Origin: Halomarinibacterium sp041392125
GTDB lineage: Bacteria > Bacteroidota > Bacteroidia > Flavobacteriales > Flavobacteriaceae
Assembly: GCA_041392125.1 (NCBI GenBank)
Contig: JAWKMR010000004.1
Coordinates: 1-64,000 of the forward strand
Length of the DNA stretch: 64,000 nt
Direction of reading: 5' to 3'
The notes beneath the pieces were generated by a model, which did not search any database, was not told the origin of the DNA, and saw only the letters and a list, made by a program, of their open reading frames with translations. The position numbers were made by a program, and so were the translations under genes. Every line of letters begins with the position of its first letter. Position 1 is the first letter of the stretch. Shown here in pieces: positions 20,334-28,562 of this stretch.

Positions 20334-21402
20334 TACGTAGAAGATAAATGGCTAAAATTCCGAAAACGAAATTTGGAAACCAAGTAGCCAAAAAAGGTGA
20401 AAAGGTGCTTTGCTCTGCAATGGTCCCAAAAATTTTATCGAAGAAAACGAAAATCATCCCTATCCCTATCCCAATGGCTAAATTAATACCCATCCCTCCT
20501 CTTCTTTTTTGAGATGAAACTGCCACGGCTATAATGGTTAAAATATAGGCCGAAACCGGTAAACTCCAACGTTTGTATCGAACTACTTCATAACGATTAA
20601 TATAGGAAGACCCTTTCGCTTTTTCTCGTGCAATAAAGGTGTTAAGTTCAGTAAAATTGAGAGTCTCAGCAATATAAGCCACCGGGGTTAAATCTTCTAT
20701 TTCGAAAGGAAAAATAGTGTCTTTTTTGGGAAGAGAAAGAATGGAATCTTCTCTTGCTCCAATAATACGTTTGGAATAATTATGAAGCGTATATGTAGAA
20801 TCTGCCTCATTATACACAATTCTATTTGCGGCCAATTTGTAGGTCATTTTATTGCCTTCAAAATGTTCTAATGAAAAGTTATTCCCCGACTTTTCTTTCA
20901 CATTAAAATAGTTTACATAAATGTATTCCTTCTCATTAATTTGTCGGTACACATTGGCTTGTTCTCTATCTTTTCCTCTACTTTTATTGAGGTATTGATA
21001 ACTAAATTCATTAAAGCCTTTACTTGCAGAAGGCGCTAAATAATTCCCCAGAAAAAAAGCCCCGATACAAACCAGTGTAGCACCAATAAAGTAAGGACGC
21101 AAAAACCGATAATAGGATACCCCACTACTTAAAAAAGCAATAACTTCAGTATTATTGGCTAATTTGGAAGTAAACCAAATGATGGAAAGAAACAAAAACA
21201 GTGGAAACAACAAGTTGGCAAAATAAATGGTAAAGTCTACATAATATAAAGCCACTTGTAAAAAAGGAACCTCATTGGCCAGTATTTTATCAATTTTTTC
21301 GGCAAGATTAATAGTAATTCCAATGGGAATAAATAGCAAAAGCAAAAGGAAAAAGGTTCCTAAATACTTTCGTAAAATATATCTATCGAGGATGCTTAAC
21401 AT
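20320..21402 (-). CDS. LptF/LptG-family LPS export permease
   Basis: 360 aa starting MLSILDRYILRKYLGTFFLL; an upstream in-frame ATG at 21495 lies inside tgt and would add a non-family N-terminus, so I use 21402. Three N-terminal helices, a periplasmic beta-jellyroll region (about 140-260) and three C-terminal helices match the YjgP/YjgQ family, which with LptB extracts lipopolysaccharide from the inner membrane. The start shares its A with the tgt stop codon (TAATG), indicating translational coupling. LptF versus LptG cannot be decided here. Confidence 0.93.
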   Translation of the reverse strand: MLSILDRYILRKYLGTFFLLLLLFIPIGITINLAEKIDKILANEVPFLQVALYYVDFTIYFANLLFPLFLFLSIIWFTSKLANNTEVIAFLSSGVSYYRFLRPYFIGATLVCIGAFFLGNYLAPSASKGFNEFSYQYLNKSRGKDREQANVYRQINEKEYIYVNYFNVKEKSGNNFSLEHFEGNKMTYKLAANRIVYNEADSTYTLHNYSKRIIGAREDSILSLPKKDTIFPFEIEDLTPVAYIAETLNFTELNTFIAREKAKGSSYINRYEVVRYKRWSLPVSAYILTIIAVAVSSQKRRGGMGINLAIGIGIGMIFVFFDKIFGTIAEQSTFSPFLATWFPNFVFGILAIYLLRNAKR

Positions 21403-22532
21403 TACAATCGTTTGTCCATATTGCGAACCATAGTATTTTTCCAAGGTAAAAAATCTCCTGCTAATATATGCTTTCTGGCCTCGCGAACCAACCACAAGTA
21501 AAACCCTAAATTATGGATGGTGGCAATTTGTTTTCCCAGCATTTCATTTACTGAAAAAAGGTGCCTCAAATAGGCTTTACTATAAGCGGTATCTACCCAA
21601 GTAATCGCAGTTTCATCAATAACTGAAAAGTCGGCTTCCCACTTTTTATTTTTGATATTGATAGTCCCTTGGGCTGTAAAAAGCATTCCATTACGGGCAT
21701 TTCGGGTAGGCATGACACAGTCGAACATATCTATACCTAACGCAATATTTTCAAGAATATTAATGGGTGTTCCAACACCCATTAAGTAGCGGGGTTTTTC
21801 TTCCGGAAGGATGGCTGTCACAATTTCGGTCATTTCGTACATTTCCTCGGCAGGCTCCCCAACCGAAAGTCCTCCAATAGCATTTCCTTCGGCTCCAACT
21901 GAGGCAATATATTCCGCAGATTGTTGTCTCAAGTCTTTGTAGGTACTTCCTTGTACTATAGGAAAAAGGGTTTGTTCATATCCATACTTTAAAGGCAATG
22001 TTTCCAAATGTGAAACACATCTATCCAGCCATCTGTGGGTCATGTGCATGGAGCGCTTGGCATATTGGTAATCACAAGGATACGGAGTACACTCATCGAA
22101 TGCCATAATAATATCGGCACCGATACTTCGTTGAATTTCCATCACATTTTCAGGAGTAAATACGTGATAACTTCCGTCTATATGCGATTTAAATTTCACC
22201 CCTTCTTCTTTTATTTTTCTGTTAGCCGAAAGCGAATACACTTGGTACCCACCACTATCGGTTAAAATATTCCGTTCCCAATTCATAAACTTATGCAAGC
22301 CTCCCGCTTTTTCCAGAATATCGGTTTGCGGACGTAGGTATAAGTGATAGGTATTTCCTAAAATAATATCGGGATTTATTTCATCGGTCAATTCTTTTTG
22401 ATGCACCCCTTTTACCGTACCTACAGTACCCACCGGCATAAAAATAGGAGTTTGCACAGTACCATGAGCTAAGGTAATAGTACCGGCTCTAGCACGAGAT
22501 TGAGGATCTTTCCCTTCGACTTTAAATTGCAT
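21402..22532 (-). CDS. tgt: Queuine/preQ1 tRNA-guanine transglycosylase
   Basis: 376 aa. Exchanges G34 of tRNA-Asp, -Asn, -His and -Tyr for the queuosine precursor. TIM-barrel signatures are present: LGNTYHLYLRPQ, TDSGGYQVYSLS with D92, GGLSVGEP, and MPTRNARNG after nucleophile D271. The zinc site normally formed by CxCxxC plus His near the C-terminus lacks all three cysteines: residues 309-314 read AITWVD, while the IHN histidine (340) remains. I recall the same replacement in other Bacteroidota, so this is probably a lineage trait rather than damage. First gene of its operon; a possible -7 element TATCTTTG lies at 22556-22563. Confidence 0.96.
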   Translation of the reverse strand: MQFKVEGKDPQSRARAGTITLAHGTVQTPIFMPVGTVGTVKGVHQKELTDEINPDIILGNTYHLYLRPQTDILEKAGGLHKFMNWERNILTDSGGYQVYSLSANRKIKEEGVKFKSHIDGSYHVFTPENVMEIQRSIGADIIMAFDECTPYPCDYQYAKRSMHMTHRWLDRCVSHLETLPLKYGYEQTLFPIVQGSTYKDLRQQSAEYIASVGAEGNAIGGLSVGEPAEEMYEMTEIVTAILPEEKPRYLMGVGTPINILENIALGIDMFDCVMPTRNARNGMLFTAQGTINIKNKKWEADFSVIDETAITWVDTAYSKAYLRHLFSVNEMLGKQIATIHNLGFYLWLVREARKHILAGDFLPWKNTMVRNMDKRL

Positions 22533-22709
22533 AAAGACTTTTAAAATTGAAGTAGCAAAGATACCTTTTTTAACTATTCTGAAGTGCCCAATCGACTTTC
22601 AGAATTTTTCTAACTGTTAACTAAAACTACCAAATCGTTAATAACTGCTCTTTTTTTCACTTTGCCTCACTTTTTGAAAATGGTATTTTTGAAACGTAAA
22701 AATATACTT

Positions 22710-23555
22710 ATGCCAGACATCCAACATCTTAACGACTTGGTCATCCAAGTACGAAGAGATATTTTAAGACAGGTGCACAAAGTGAACTCGGGCCACCCCG
22801 GAGGTTCCTTAGGGTGTACCGAATTTTTTGTTGCATTATTTCAAGTGCTCATGGAACGAAATGACGGCTTTGATATGGATGGAAAAAATGAAGACATTTT
22901 TTTCCTATCCAACGGCCACATCTCTCCGGTTTTTTATAGTGTTTTAGCGCGTTCCGGATATTTTCCGGTAGAGGAATTGAACACGTTTCGTTTATTGAAT
23001 TCAAGATTACAAGGGCACCCTACTACACACGAAGGTTTACCCGGAATTCGAGTGGCTTCTGGGTCTTTAGGACAAGGTATTTCAGTAGCTATAGGTGCAG
23101 CCCTTTCAAAAAAATTAAATAAAGATTCACATATTGTATATACCCTGTGTGGTGATGGTGAGTTACAAGAAGGGCAAAATTGGGAAGCTATTATGTATGC
23201 CGCCGCAAATAATGTCGACAATTTGATTGTAACTGTGGATTATAATGGCCAGCAAATTGATGGCTCTACCAATAATGTACTTCCCTTGGGAAATCTTAAA
23301 ACAAAATTTGAAGCTTTTGGCTGGGAAGTTTTGGAAATTAGGGAAGGAAATAATTTAGAGGCCATCCTTTCGGGAATGAAAACCGCCAAATCTAAAACCG
23401 GAAATGGAAAACCAATTTGCGTACTATTACACACCATTATGGGAAATGGGGTTGACTTTATGATGCATACTCACGATTGGCATGGCAAGGCTCCAAATGA
23501 TGCACAATTAGAGGTGGCACTTTCACAAAACCCAGTTACTCTTGGCGATTATTAA
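22710..23555 (+). CDS. Transketolase, N-terminal (TPP-binding) subunit
   Basis: 281 aa from MPDIQHLNDLVIQVRRDILR; an ATG at 22662 adds a non-conserved stretch and is not preferred. Contains the substrate/TPP motifs VNSGHPGGSLG, RLQGHPTTHEGLPG and the GDG...N TPP-magnesium motif (CGDGELQEGQNWEAIMYAA). With the next gene it makes a two-subunit transketolase for the non-oxidative pentose phosphate pathway. 16 bases separate the two genes. Confidence 0.95.
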   Translation: MPDIQHLNDLVIQVRRDILRQVHKVNSGHPGGSLGCTEFFVALFQVLMERNDGFDMDGKNEDIFFLSNGHISPVFYSVLARSGYFPVEELNTFRLLNSRLQGHPTTHEGLPGIRVASGSLGQGISVAIGAALSKKLNKDSHIVYTLCGDGELQEGQNWEAIMYAAANNVDNLIVTVDYNGQQIDGSTNNVLPLGNLKTKFEAFGWEVLEIREGNNLEAILSGMKTAKSKTGNGKPICVLLHTIMGNGVDFMMHTHDWHGKAPNDAQLEVALSQNPVTLGDY

Positions 23556-23571
23556 TTCGGAAAAAATAACC

Positions 23572-24525
23572 ATGATAAAATATACAGATTCAGGAAAAAA
23601 AGATACTCGTTCCGGTTTTGGAGCCGGGCTTACCGAACTTGGAAAAACACATCCCAATGTTGTGGCTTTGTGTGCTGATTTAACAGGATCACTAAAAATG
23701 GATGATTTTAAAGCTAATCATCCTGAGCGTTTTTTTCAAGTAGGGATAGCAGAAGCGAATATGATGGGCATTGCTGCCGGTTTAACCATAGGTGGAAAAA
23801 TTCCATTTACGGGAACTTTTGCCAATTTTTCTACCGGAAGAGTGTACGATCAAATTCGGCAAAGTATAGCCTATAGCCATAAAAATGTAAAAATATGTGC
23901 TTCCCATGCGGGGTTAACCTTAGGAGAAGATGGCGCTACACACCAAATCTTGGAAGATATTGGCTTGATGAAAATGCTTCCTGGAATGACCGTGATTAAC
24001 ACTTGCGATTATAATCAAACTAAAGCAGCTACTATTGCTATTGCAAATTATCATGGGCCCGTCTACTTACGTTTCGGAAGGCCAAGTGTTCCTAATTTTA
24101 CTCCCGAAAATCAAACTTTTGAAATTGGAAAAGCACTTCAGCTACAAGAAGGAAATGACGTTACCATTATTGCTACAGGACATTTGGTTTGGGAAGCGCT
24201 ACAAGCTGCAGAAGGATTACATGAACAAGGGATTTCAGCAGACGTTATAAATATTCATACCATAAAACCATTAGACACTAAAGCTATTCTTGCCAGTGTT
24301 GAAAAAACCGGTTGTGTTGTTACTGCCGAAGAGCACAATTATTTGGGAGGTCTTGGAGAAAGTGTTGCCAGAGTGCTTGCTGAAAACCTTCCTTCACCAC
24401 AAGAGTTTGTCGCTACAAAAGACACCTTTGGAGAATCGGGTACGCCAGCACAATTGATGAACAAATATGGGCTAAATGCGGCTGCTATTATGAAAGCTGC
24501 TTTAAAGGTGATGAATCGGAAATAA
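23572..24525 (+). CDS. Transketolase, C-terminal (pyrimidine-binding) subunit
   Basis: 317 aa starting MIKYTDSGKKDTRSGFG; the upstream in-frame ATG at 23542 is inside the first gene. Has the pyrimidine domain with ERFFQVGIAEANMMGIAAGL, including the catalytic Glu, SHAGLTLGEDGATHQ, and the C-terminal domain with EEHNYLGGLGESVARVL. It completes the split transketolase. Two-gene transketolases are common in bacteria, so this is not a frameshift. Confidence 0.95.
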   Translation: MIKYTDSGKKDTRSGFGAGLTELGKTHPNVVALCADLTGSLKMDDFKANHPERFFQVGIAEANMMGIAAGLTIGGKIPFTGTFANFSTGRVYDQIRQSIAYSHKNVKICASHAGLTLGEDGATHQILEDIGLMKMLPGMTVINTCDYNQTKAATIAIANYHGPVYLRFGRPSVPNFTPENQTFEIGKALQLQEGNDVTIIATGHLVWEALQAAEGLHEQGISADVINIHTIKPLDTKAILASVEKTGCVVTAEEHNYLGGLGESVARVLAENLPSPQEFVATKDTFGESGTPAQLMNKYGLNAAAIMKAALKVMNRK

Positions 24526-24544
24526 ACGAAATTTTAAAAAAATA

Positions 24545-24572
24545 AAAAGCCCTGCAATTGCAGGGCTTTTTT
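24545..24572. terminator. Bidirectional terminator
   Basis: 26-base perfect palindrome AAAAGCCCTGCAA / TTGCAGGGCTTTT between convergent genes (transketolase and FKBP-like lipoprotein). Confidence 0.9.
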
Positions 24573-24577
24573 GTGTA

Positions 24578-25609
24578 TTAAATATCATCGTCAAGATGGT
24601 CAAAGATTCCATCTCCATCTGCATCTTTAAATTTATGAGTATAAATTGTTGTTATACCAGTATCTTCATCATAAACTCTATCCACTTCAAATTCATTTTC
24701 ACTTAACACCGGCTCAGGGTCTTGAGGATTGATTTTATATTCTTGGGCAATGAGTTCCTGAAGGGTAGGTCTTCCGTCATTATCATCGTCAGGGTCAAAG
24801 TAATTGGCAAAATTATCGCCATCGGTATCATCATCCTCTTCTATTTGATTTCCGTTTAAGTCTTCTAAAATAGTTGGAATACCATCACCGTCTTGATCTC
24901 CTACCCGACTAGCATACAATTGAAATGTAAAAATTAACTGAGCATAAAAAGGAATAGAAGAACCGTTTGGGGGACTTACATAATATCCCAAACCTGAGGG
25001 AATAAAAACAGCTCCTACTCCATAATTATCAAAGGTTACAACACCATCGTCACCAACGGTAGGATCTGAAGGTGAAGTTCTAAACTCAATCATTCCATCT
25101 TGAAATCCATTAACTACAGCGGTTAAGTCAAAATTTACTGGAGTTGCGGCACTATCAAAAAGTTTTGTGTAAGGAGAAAGTGAAAATTCGGTATTTAAGA
25201 AAATTCCTTCATAGCGTAAGGTTACAACATCTGAAAATTTAGGTTTTTGACCTCCTCCTTCCAGCGCATTTAAATAATAAAGAGTGTAGGTAACTCCATC
25301 AGCAATTCTATCTTGAACTGTTTTAGACTGCACCTGATCTATCAACGGTATTTTACTGGCATTATCTCCTGCGAGAGTGTCAAATTTAATTTTATAATCA
25401 AAATCCGGTGGAGGACTTGCAAACTCTTCATAATTGTAAAAATGTGTTCTTAAAAATTCTTCCACAATTGCTACAGATACTGGAGCTTCCTCTCCTCTAT
25501 CCCTCGCCGGAATAAAAGTAACGCCATCATCTTGCTTTTTACAAGAAAAGATAGTGAATATTGATATAGTAACTAAAATATATAATAGAATCGATTTCTT
25601 CATCTTCAA
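24578..25609 (-). CDS. FKBP-like lipoprotein with acidic Ca-binding-type tail
   Basis: 343 aa. Lipoprotein signal with lipobox SIFTIFSC (Cys about 23). Residues about 100-235 resemble an FKBP-type peptidyl-prolyl isomerase fold (DVVTLRYEGIFLN, VVNGFQDGMIEF, FIPSGLGYYV). This is followed by DGDGIPTILEDLNGN, DDDTDGDNFANYFDPDDDND and DADGDGIFDHLDDD, which look like thrombospondin type 3/EF-like calcium-binding repeats. It is predicted to be membrane-anchored and periplasmic, helping fold exported proteins. Some usual FKBP active-site residues cannot be confirmed by eye. Confidence 0.85.
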   Translation of the reverse strand: MKMKKSILLYILVTISIFTIFSCKKQDDGVTFIPARDRGEEAPVSVAIVEEFLRTHFYNYEEFASPPPDFDYKIKFDTLAGDNASKIPLIDQVQSKTVQDRIADGVTYTLYYLNALEGGGQKPKFSDVVTLRYEGIFLNTEFSLSPYTKLFDSAATPVNFDLTAVVNGFQDGMIEFRTSPSDPTVGDDGVVTFDNYGVGAVFIPSGLGYYVSPPNGSSIPFYAQLIFTFQLYASRVGDQDGDGIPTILEDLNGNQIEEDDDTDGDNFANYFDPDDDNDGRPTLQELIAQEYKINPQDPEPVLSENEFEVDRVYDEDTGITTIYTHKFKDADGDGIFDHLDDDI

Positions 25610-25681
25610 TTTTTTGATGGCGCAAGATACAATTTTCAGTTATTTTTGTTACTGCTTTAACGTAGTTTTAAAGGGTTTTAT

Positions 25682-26056
25682 ATGCGTATTGATAAATATT
25701 TATGGTGTACCCGTTATTTCAAAACAAGAAATATTGCCACACAGGTGTGTAAAAAAGGTGCTGTTAAAGTGAATGAAGAAGTGGTAAAACCTTCCAGAGA
25801 AGTATATCCGGGAGATTCCATTTCGCTCCGGAAGGATCAAATTCAGTATACTTTAGAGGTTTTAGAAATCCCTGAAAATAGAGTTGGTTCCAAACTTGTT
25901 AACCTGTACCGAATAGATACCACTCCAAAAGAAGCTTTCGAAAATCAAGAGCTTTTGAAATATTCTAAAACCTACTATCGAAATAAAGGTGTAGGAAGAC
26001 CCACCAAAAAAGACCGGCGAGATATTGATGGTTTTACCCAATCTTCCGAAGACTAA
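25682..26056 (+). CDS. S4-domain RNA-binding protein (Hsp15-like)
   Basis: 124 aa. The S4 fold starts at MRIDKYLWCTRYFKTRNIAT with QVCKKGAVKVNEEVVKPSR and VYPGDSISLRK; the C-terminal tail is basic (GVGRPTKKDRRDI). This matches the Hsp15/HslR family, which binds 50S subunits carrying stalled nascent tRNA-peptides. It is read divergently from the FKBP lipoprotein and is 17 bases before the phosphoribosyltransferase gene, likely one operon. Confidence 0.92.
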   Translation: MRIDKYLWCTRYFKTRNIATQVCKKGAVKVNEEVVKPSREVYPGDSISLRKDQIQYTLEVLEIPENRVGSKLVNLYRIDTTPKEAFENQELLKYSKTYYRNKGVGRPTKKDRRDIDGFTQSSED

Positions 26057-26073
26057 TTTATTATATTTGCCAA

Positions 26074-26574
26074 ATGCAAGTCTCAACTGTAATATTACAC
26101 CATAAAGAAATAGTCCATAAAATACGAAGGATGGCCTATCAGGTTTATGAAACCAATGTTAATGAGACGGAAGTAGTTATTGCCGGAATTCAGGAAAATG
26201 GTTTTGTTCTTGCAAAAAAACTAAAAGAGCAAATCGAAAAAATAGCTCCATTCAAGGTTGTTTTATGTGAAGTTAGCATGAATAAACAAAACCCGATAAA
26301 TACAGTTACCACTTCTTTACCGCTGTCCGAAATGGAAGAAAAATCGGTTGTTTTGGTAGATGATGTTCTTAACTCAGGCACTACCTTAATTTATGGAGTA
26401 AAGCATTTTTTGGATATCCCTTTAAAACAATTTAAAACTGCTGTTTTGGTGGATAGAAACCATAAAAAGTATCCCGTAAAAGCAGATTTTAAAGGTATTT
26501 CCCTTTCTACTTCTATTCACGAAAATGTGGTGGTAGATTTTTCAAAAAATAACTACAGTATTTCTTTAAAATAG
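26074..26574 (+). CDS. Phosphoribosyltransferase-fold protein (PyrR-like)
   Basis: 166 aa. The PRPP-binding motif SVVLVDDVLNSGTTL (91-105) is intact, in a type I PRTase fold. Size and the VIAGIQENGFVLAKKL segment resemble PyrR/uracil PRTase-like proteins, but the N-terminal hood does not let me name the base substrate. No pyr genes or PyrR-binding leaders are nearby, so I would not call it a regulator. Its stop overlaps the convergent aroK stop region by 9 bases. Confidence 0.88.
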   Translation: MQVSTVILHHKEIVHKIRRMAYQVYETNVNETEVVIAGIQENGFVLAKKLKEQIEKIAPFKVVLCEVSMNKQNPINTVTTSLPLSEMEEKSVVLVDDVLNSGTTLIYGVKHFLDIPLKQFKTAVLVDRNHKKYPVKADFKGISLSTSIHENVVVDFSKNNYSISLK

Positions 26575-27087
26575 TTGAAGTACTATTTTCTCAACAAGTT
26601 CTTTTTCTGAAAGTTCATCACAATTAATGATAACGTGTGCCTGATTGTAGTAATAGTTTCTTTCAAAAAGATGTTTTCGGATAAAGTCATTCAATAGTTC
26701 TTTTGAATTTAAATGAACAATAAGAGGACGTTTATCTTTTTCTTTCCAAAGTCTTTCAGTTAAGGTATCAACAGAACATTTTAAAAAAAGGGTTAACACA
26801 TTTTCTGAAGCCAATAATTCATTCATAATATTTCCATAACATGGGGTTCCCCCTCCTGTTGCAAGAATTAATGAGGTGTTTTCAGAAAGTATTTGTTGCA
26901 ATAAAAAAGCCTCTTTTTTACGAAAATAAATTTCCCCTTTAGTTTCAAAAAGTGCAGGAATGGATACCCCTTCCTCCTTTTCAATAAACGCATCCAAATC
27001 TTGAAAAGGAACACCTATTACTTGAGAAAGTGCTTTGCCAATGGAAGACTTTCCCGATCCCATATAACCTAATAAAACTAATTTCAT
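26566..27087 (-). CDS. aroK: Shikimate kinase
   Basis: 173 aa, normal size. Phosphorylates shikimate at O3 in aromatic amino acid synthesis. Walker A GYMGSGKSSIG (7-17), DLDAFIEKEEG for shikimate/Mg binding, GEIYFRKKE, and GGGTPCYG. The lid region KDKRPLIV is present. Single gene, convergent and overlapping with the PRTase gene. Confidence 0.96.
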   Translation of the reverse strand: MKLVLLGYMGSGKSSIGKALSQVIGVPFQDLDAFIEKEEGVSIPALFETKGEIYFRKKEAFLLQQILSENTSLILATGGGTPCYGNIMNELLASENVLTLFLKCSVDTLTERLWKEKDKRPLIVHLNSKELLNDFIRKHLFERNYYYNQAHVIINCDELSEKELVEKIVLQLF

Positions 27088-27160
27088 CCCTGCAAATATC
27101 GCAATATATGTAAGTAAAATTTTTGATTTTAAAGAATAATAAATTTCTATACATTTTACT

Positions 27161-27191
27161 TTGCGTAATAACTATAATGATATTATATTTG
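27161..27191 (+). promoter_or_regulatory. Promoter of the tRNA-Lys/tRNA-Leu unit
   Basis: TTG (27161-27163), 20-base spacer, TATATTTG (27184-27191), consensus Bacteroidota promoter. It lies 57 bases before tRNA-Lys. Confidence 0.7.
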
Positions 27192-27247
27192 CACCCGCAA
27201 ACAAAGAAATTTGCAACGGCGGGTGAAAAGCCCGCTAACTTTTTAAT

Positions 27248-27320
27248 GACCTGGTAGCTCAGTTGGTAGAGCACCTCACTTTTAATGAGGTGGTCCTGGG
27301 TTCGAGTCCCAGCCAGGTCA
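27248..27320 (+). tRNA. tRNA-Lys (anticodon TTT)
   Basis: 73 nt. Acceptor GACCTGG pairs with CCAGGTC, discriminator A, anticodon loop CTTTTAA, T-arm GGTTCGAGTCC. CCA is not encoded. Cotranscribed with tRNA-Leu 52 bases downstream; the spacer has an AAAAGTCG / CGACTTTT hairpin (27331-27358). Confidence 0.97.
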
Positions 27321-27372
27321 CAAAATTCATAAAAGTCGGAACTTTGTTTTCGACTTTTTAGTTTACACAGCC

Positions 27373-27455
27373 ACCCGGGTGCTGGAATTGGTAGACAGGC
27401 ATGGTTGAGGGCCATGTGTCCTAAGGGCGTGTGGGTTCAAGTCCCATCTCGGGTA
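27373..27455 (+). tRNA. tRNA-Leu (anticodon GAG)
   Basis: 83 nt, class II with a long variable arm (TGTCCTAAGGGCGT). Acceptor ACCCGGG pairs with CTCGGGT, discriminator A. Anticodon stem CATGG / CCATG with loop TTGAGGG gives GAG. CCA is not encoded. Confidence 0.95.
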
Positions 27456-27460
27456 CTTAA

Positions 27461-27490
27461 AACGTCGATCTTTCGGCGTTTTTCTTTTTT
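27461..27490 (+). terminator. Terminator after tRNA-Leu
   Basis: Stem AACGTCG / CGGCGTT with a 6-base loop, followed by TTTCTTTTTT. Confidence 0.85.
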
Positions 27491-27503
27491 AAAGTTGACT
27501 CTT

Positions 27504-27547
27504 ACAGATAAATCTGTTTAATTATTGTAAAATCTTACTAAACAAAC
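27504..27547 (+). promoter_or_regulatory. Putative operator upstream of the merR/B12 regulator
   Basis: Contains the inverted repeat ACAGAT-AA-ATCTGT (27504-27517), running into TGTTTAATTATTGTAA (27515-27530) and ACTAAAACAAA. The TGTTTAA...ATTATTGTAA...TAAA(A)CAAA arrangement recurs upstream of crtI (28529-28560), including the identical 10-mer ATTATTGTAA. Shared binding site of the adjacent regulator is inferred. Confidence 0.5.
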
Positions 27548-27594
27548 TCGCTTTTTTAGAAACATTTTTTTGTACCTTCGGTTAAAACCAAAAG

Positions 27595-28512
27595 ATGTTT
27601 GTTAAAACTCAATTTAGCATTAAAGACTTAGAAAACCTAAGCGGTATAAAAGCGCATACCATTCGTATCTGGGAAAAAAGATACCATCTTCTTGAACCCG
27701 ACCGAACACAAACCAATATTCGCTTCTACAATCTTGAAAATCTAAAAAGATTACTGAATGTCACTTTTTTGTACAATGAGGGCTATAAAATTTCCAAAAT
27801 AGCACACCTAAAAGAAAAAGAGATATTAAAAATTATTCAAGAAAAAGGAAATGACAGCAAAGAAACCTATGCCTTACAAGCCTTTAAAACGGCTATGTTT
27901 GATTTTGATTATTATGCCTTTGCCGAGGTTTATCAGCATTTAATAAAAACGAAATCGTTTAACGATATCTTTTTTGATGTCTTTATTCCGCTTCTTAACG
28001 ATATTGGCAATCTTTGGTCTACGGGAAGTATAGACCCAATTCACGAGCGATTTATTTCGGAAATCATAAAGCAAAAAATTATTACTGAAAATCATAGGCT
28101 TCTTGAAAGTCTTCCTGAAAAAAAAACTCCGCAGTTTGTATTGTATCTTCCCTATGAAGAAATTCATGAAATTGGACTCTTATTTACCAATTACAAATTG
28201 CTTTCAGAAGGATTTCCCACGGTTTATCTAGGAAATAATATCCCTTTGGAAAGTCTTAAGCACCTCCTCAAGCATTACGAATCGCTTACTTTTTTAACCT
28301 ACTTTACCGTAAAGCCAGATACAGAAAGTGTCTATGAATATGTTACACGCTTTGACAAAGAAATTAACCCCAACCATAAAATGGAGCTTTGGCTTATGGG
28401 ATTAAAAGTAAAAGGGATTGATAAAGACAAACTTCCTGAATATGTTTCAATAATTAATAGTTTGAAAGATTTTGAACAGAAGATTTCAGTATTAAAAAAA
28501 TCACAAATTTAG
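27595..28512 (+). CDS. MerR-family regulator with cobalamin-binding domain (CarH/LitR-like)
   Basis: 305 aa. The MerR winged helix (about 6-75) has FSIKDLENLSGIKAHTIRIW. A helical cap domain (about 90-175) and a Rossmann-type B12 domain (about 180-300) follow. The cobalamin motif ExHxxG is intact as E189-I-H191-E-I-G194, so adenosyl- or methylcobalamin binding is plausible. The cap motif W-x9-EH is present as W141...E151 but the His is Arg152. In CarH/LitR proteins, light breaks the Co-C bond, the tetramer falls apart and carotenoid genes are derepressed. Position 50 bases before crtI supports the same role. Light sensing here is inference. Confidence 0.88.
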   Translation: MFVKTQFSIKDLENLSGIKAHTIRIWEKRYHLLEPDRTQTNIRFYNLENLKRLLNVTFLYNEGYKISKIAHLKEKEILKIIQEKGNDSKETYALQAFKTAMFDFDYYAFAEVYQHLIKTKSFNDIFFDVFIPLLNDIGNLWSTGSIDPIHERFISEIIKQKIITENHRLLESLPEKKTPQFVLYLPYEEIHEIGLLFTNYKLLSEGFPTVYLGNNIPLESLKHLLKHYESLTFLTYFTVKPDTESVYEYVTRFDKEINPNHKMELWLMGLKVKGIDKDKLPEYVSIINSLKDFEQKISVLKKSQI

Positions 28513-28519
28513 AGTGTTA

Positions 28520-28559
28520 TTGTTTTTTTGTTTAAAATTATTGTAATATTGTTAAACAA
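28520..28559 (+). promoter_or_regulatory. Putative crt promoter overlapped by an inverted repeat
   Basis: TTGTTTAA (28528-28535) and TTAAACAA (28552-28559) form a perfect inverted repeat around a 16-base core. A weak promoter is visible: TTG (28520-28522), 21-base spacer, TAATATTG (28544-28551, one mismatch to TAnnTTTG). Repressor bound to the repeat would block it. The crtI ATG at 28563 leaves a very short leader. Function inferred. Confidence 0.5.
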
Positions 28560-28562
28560 AAT

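Noticed and set aside
22662..24525. Frameshifted single transketolase
   Set aside because: Each half has its own ATG and domain boundary, 16 bases apart, matching the known two-subunit form.
26074..26574. PyrR as a pyrimidine attenuation regulator
   Set aside because: Only the PRTase motif supports it; no pyr genes or leader anti-terminators are nearby.
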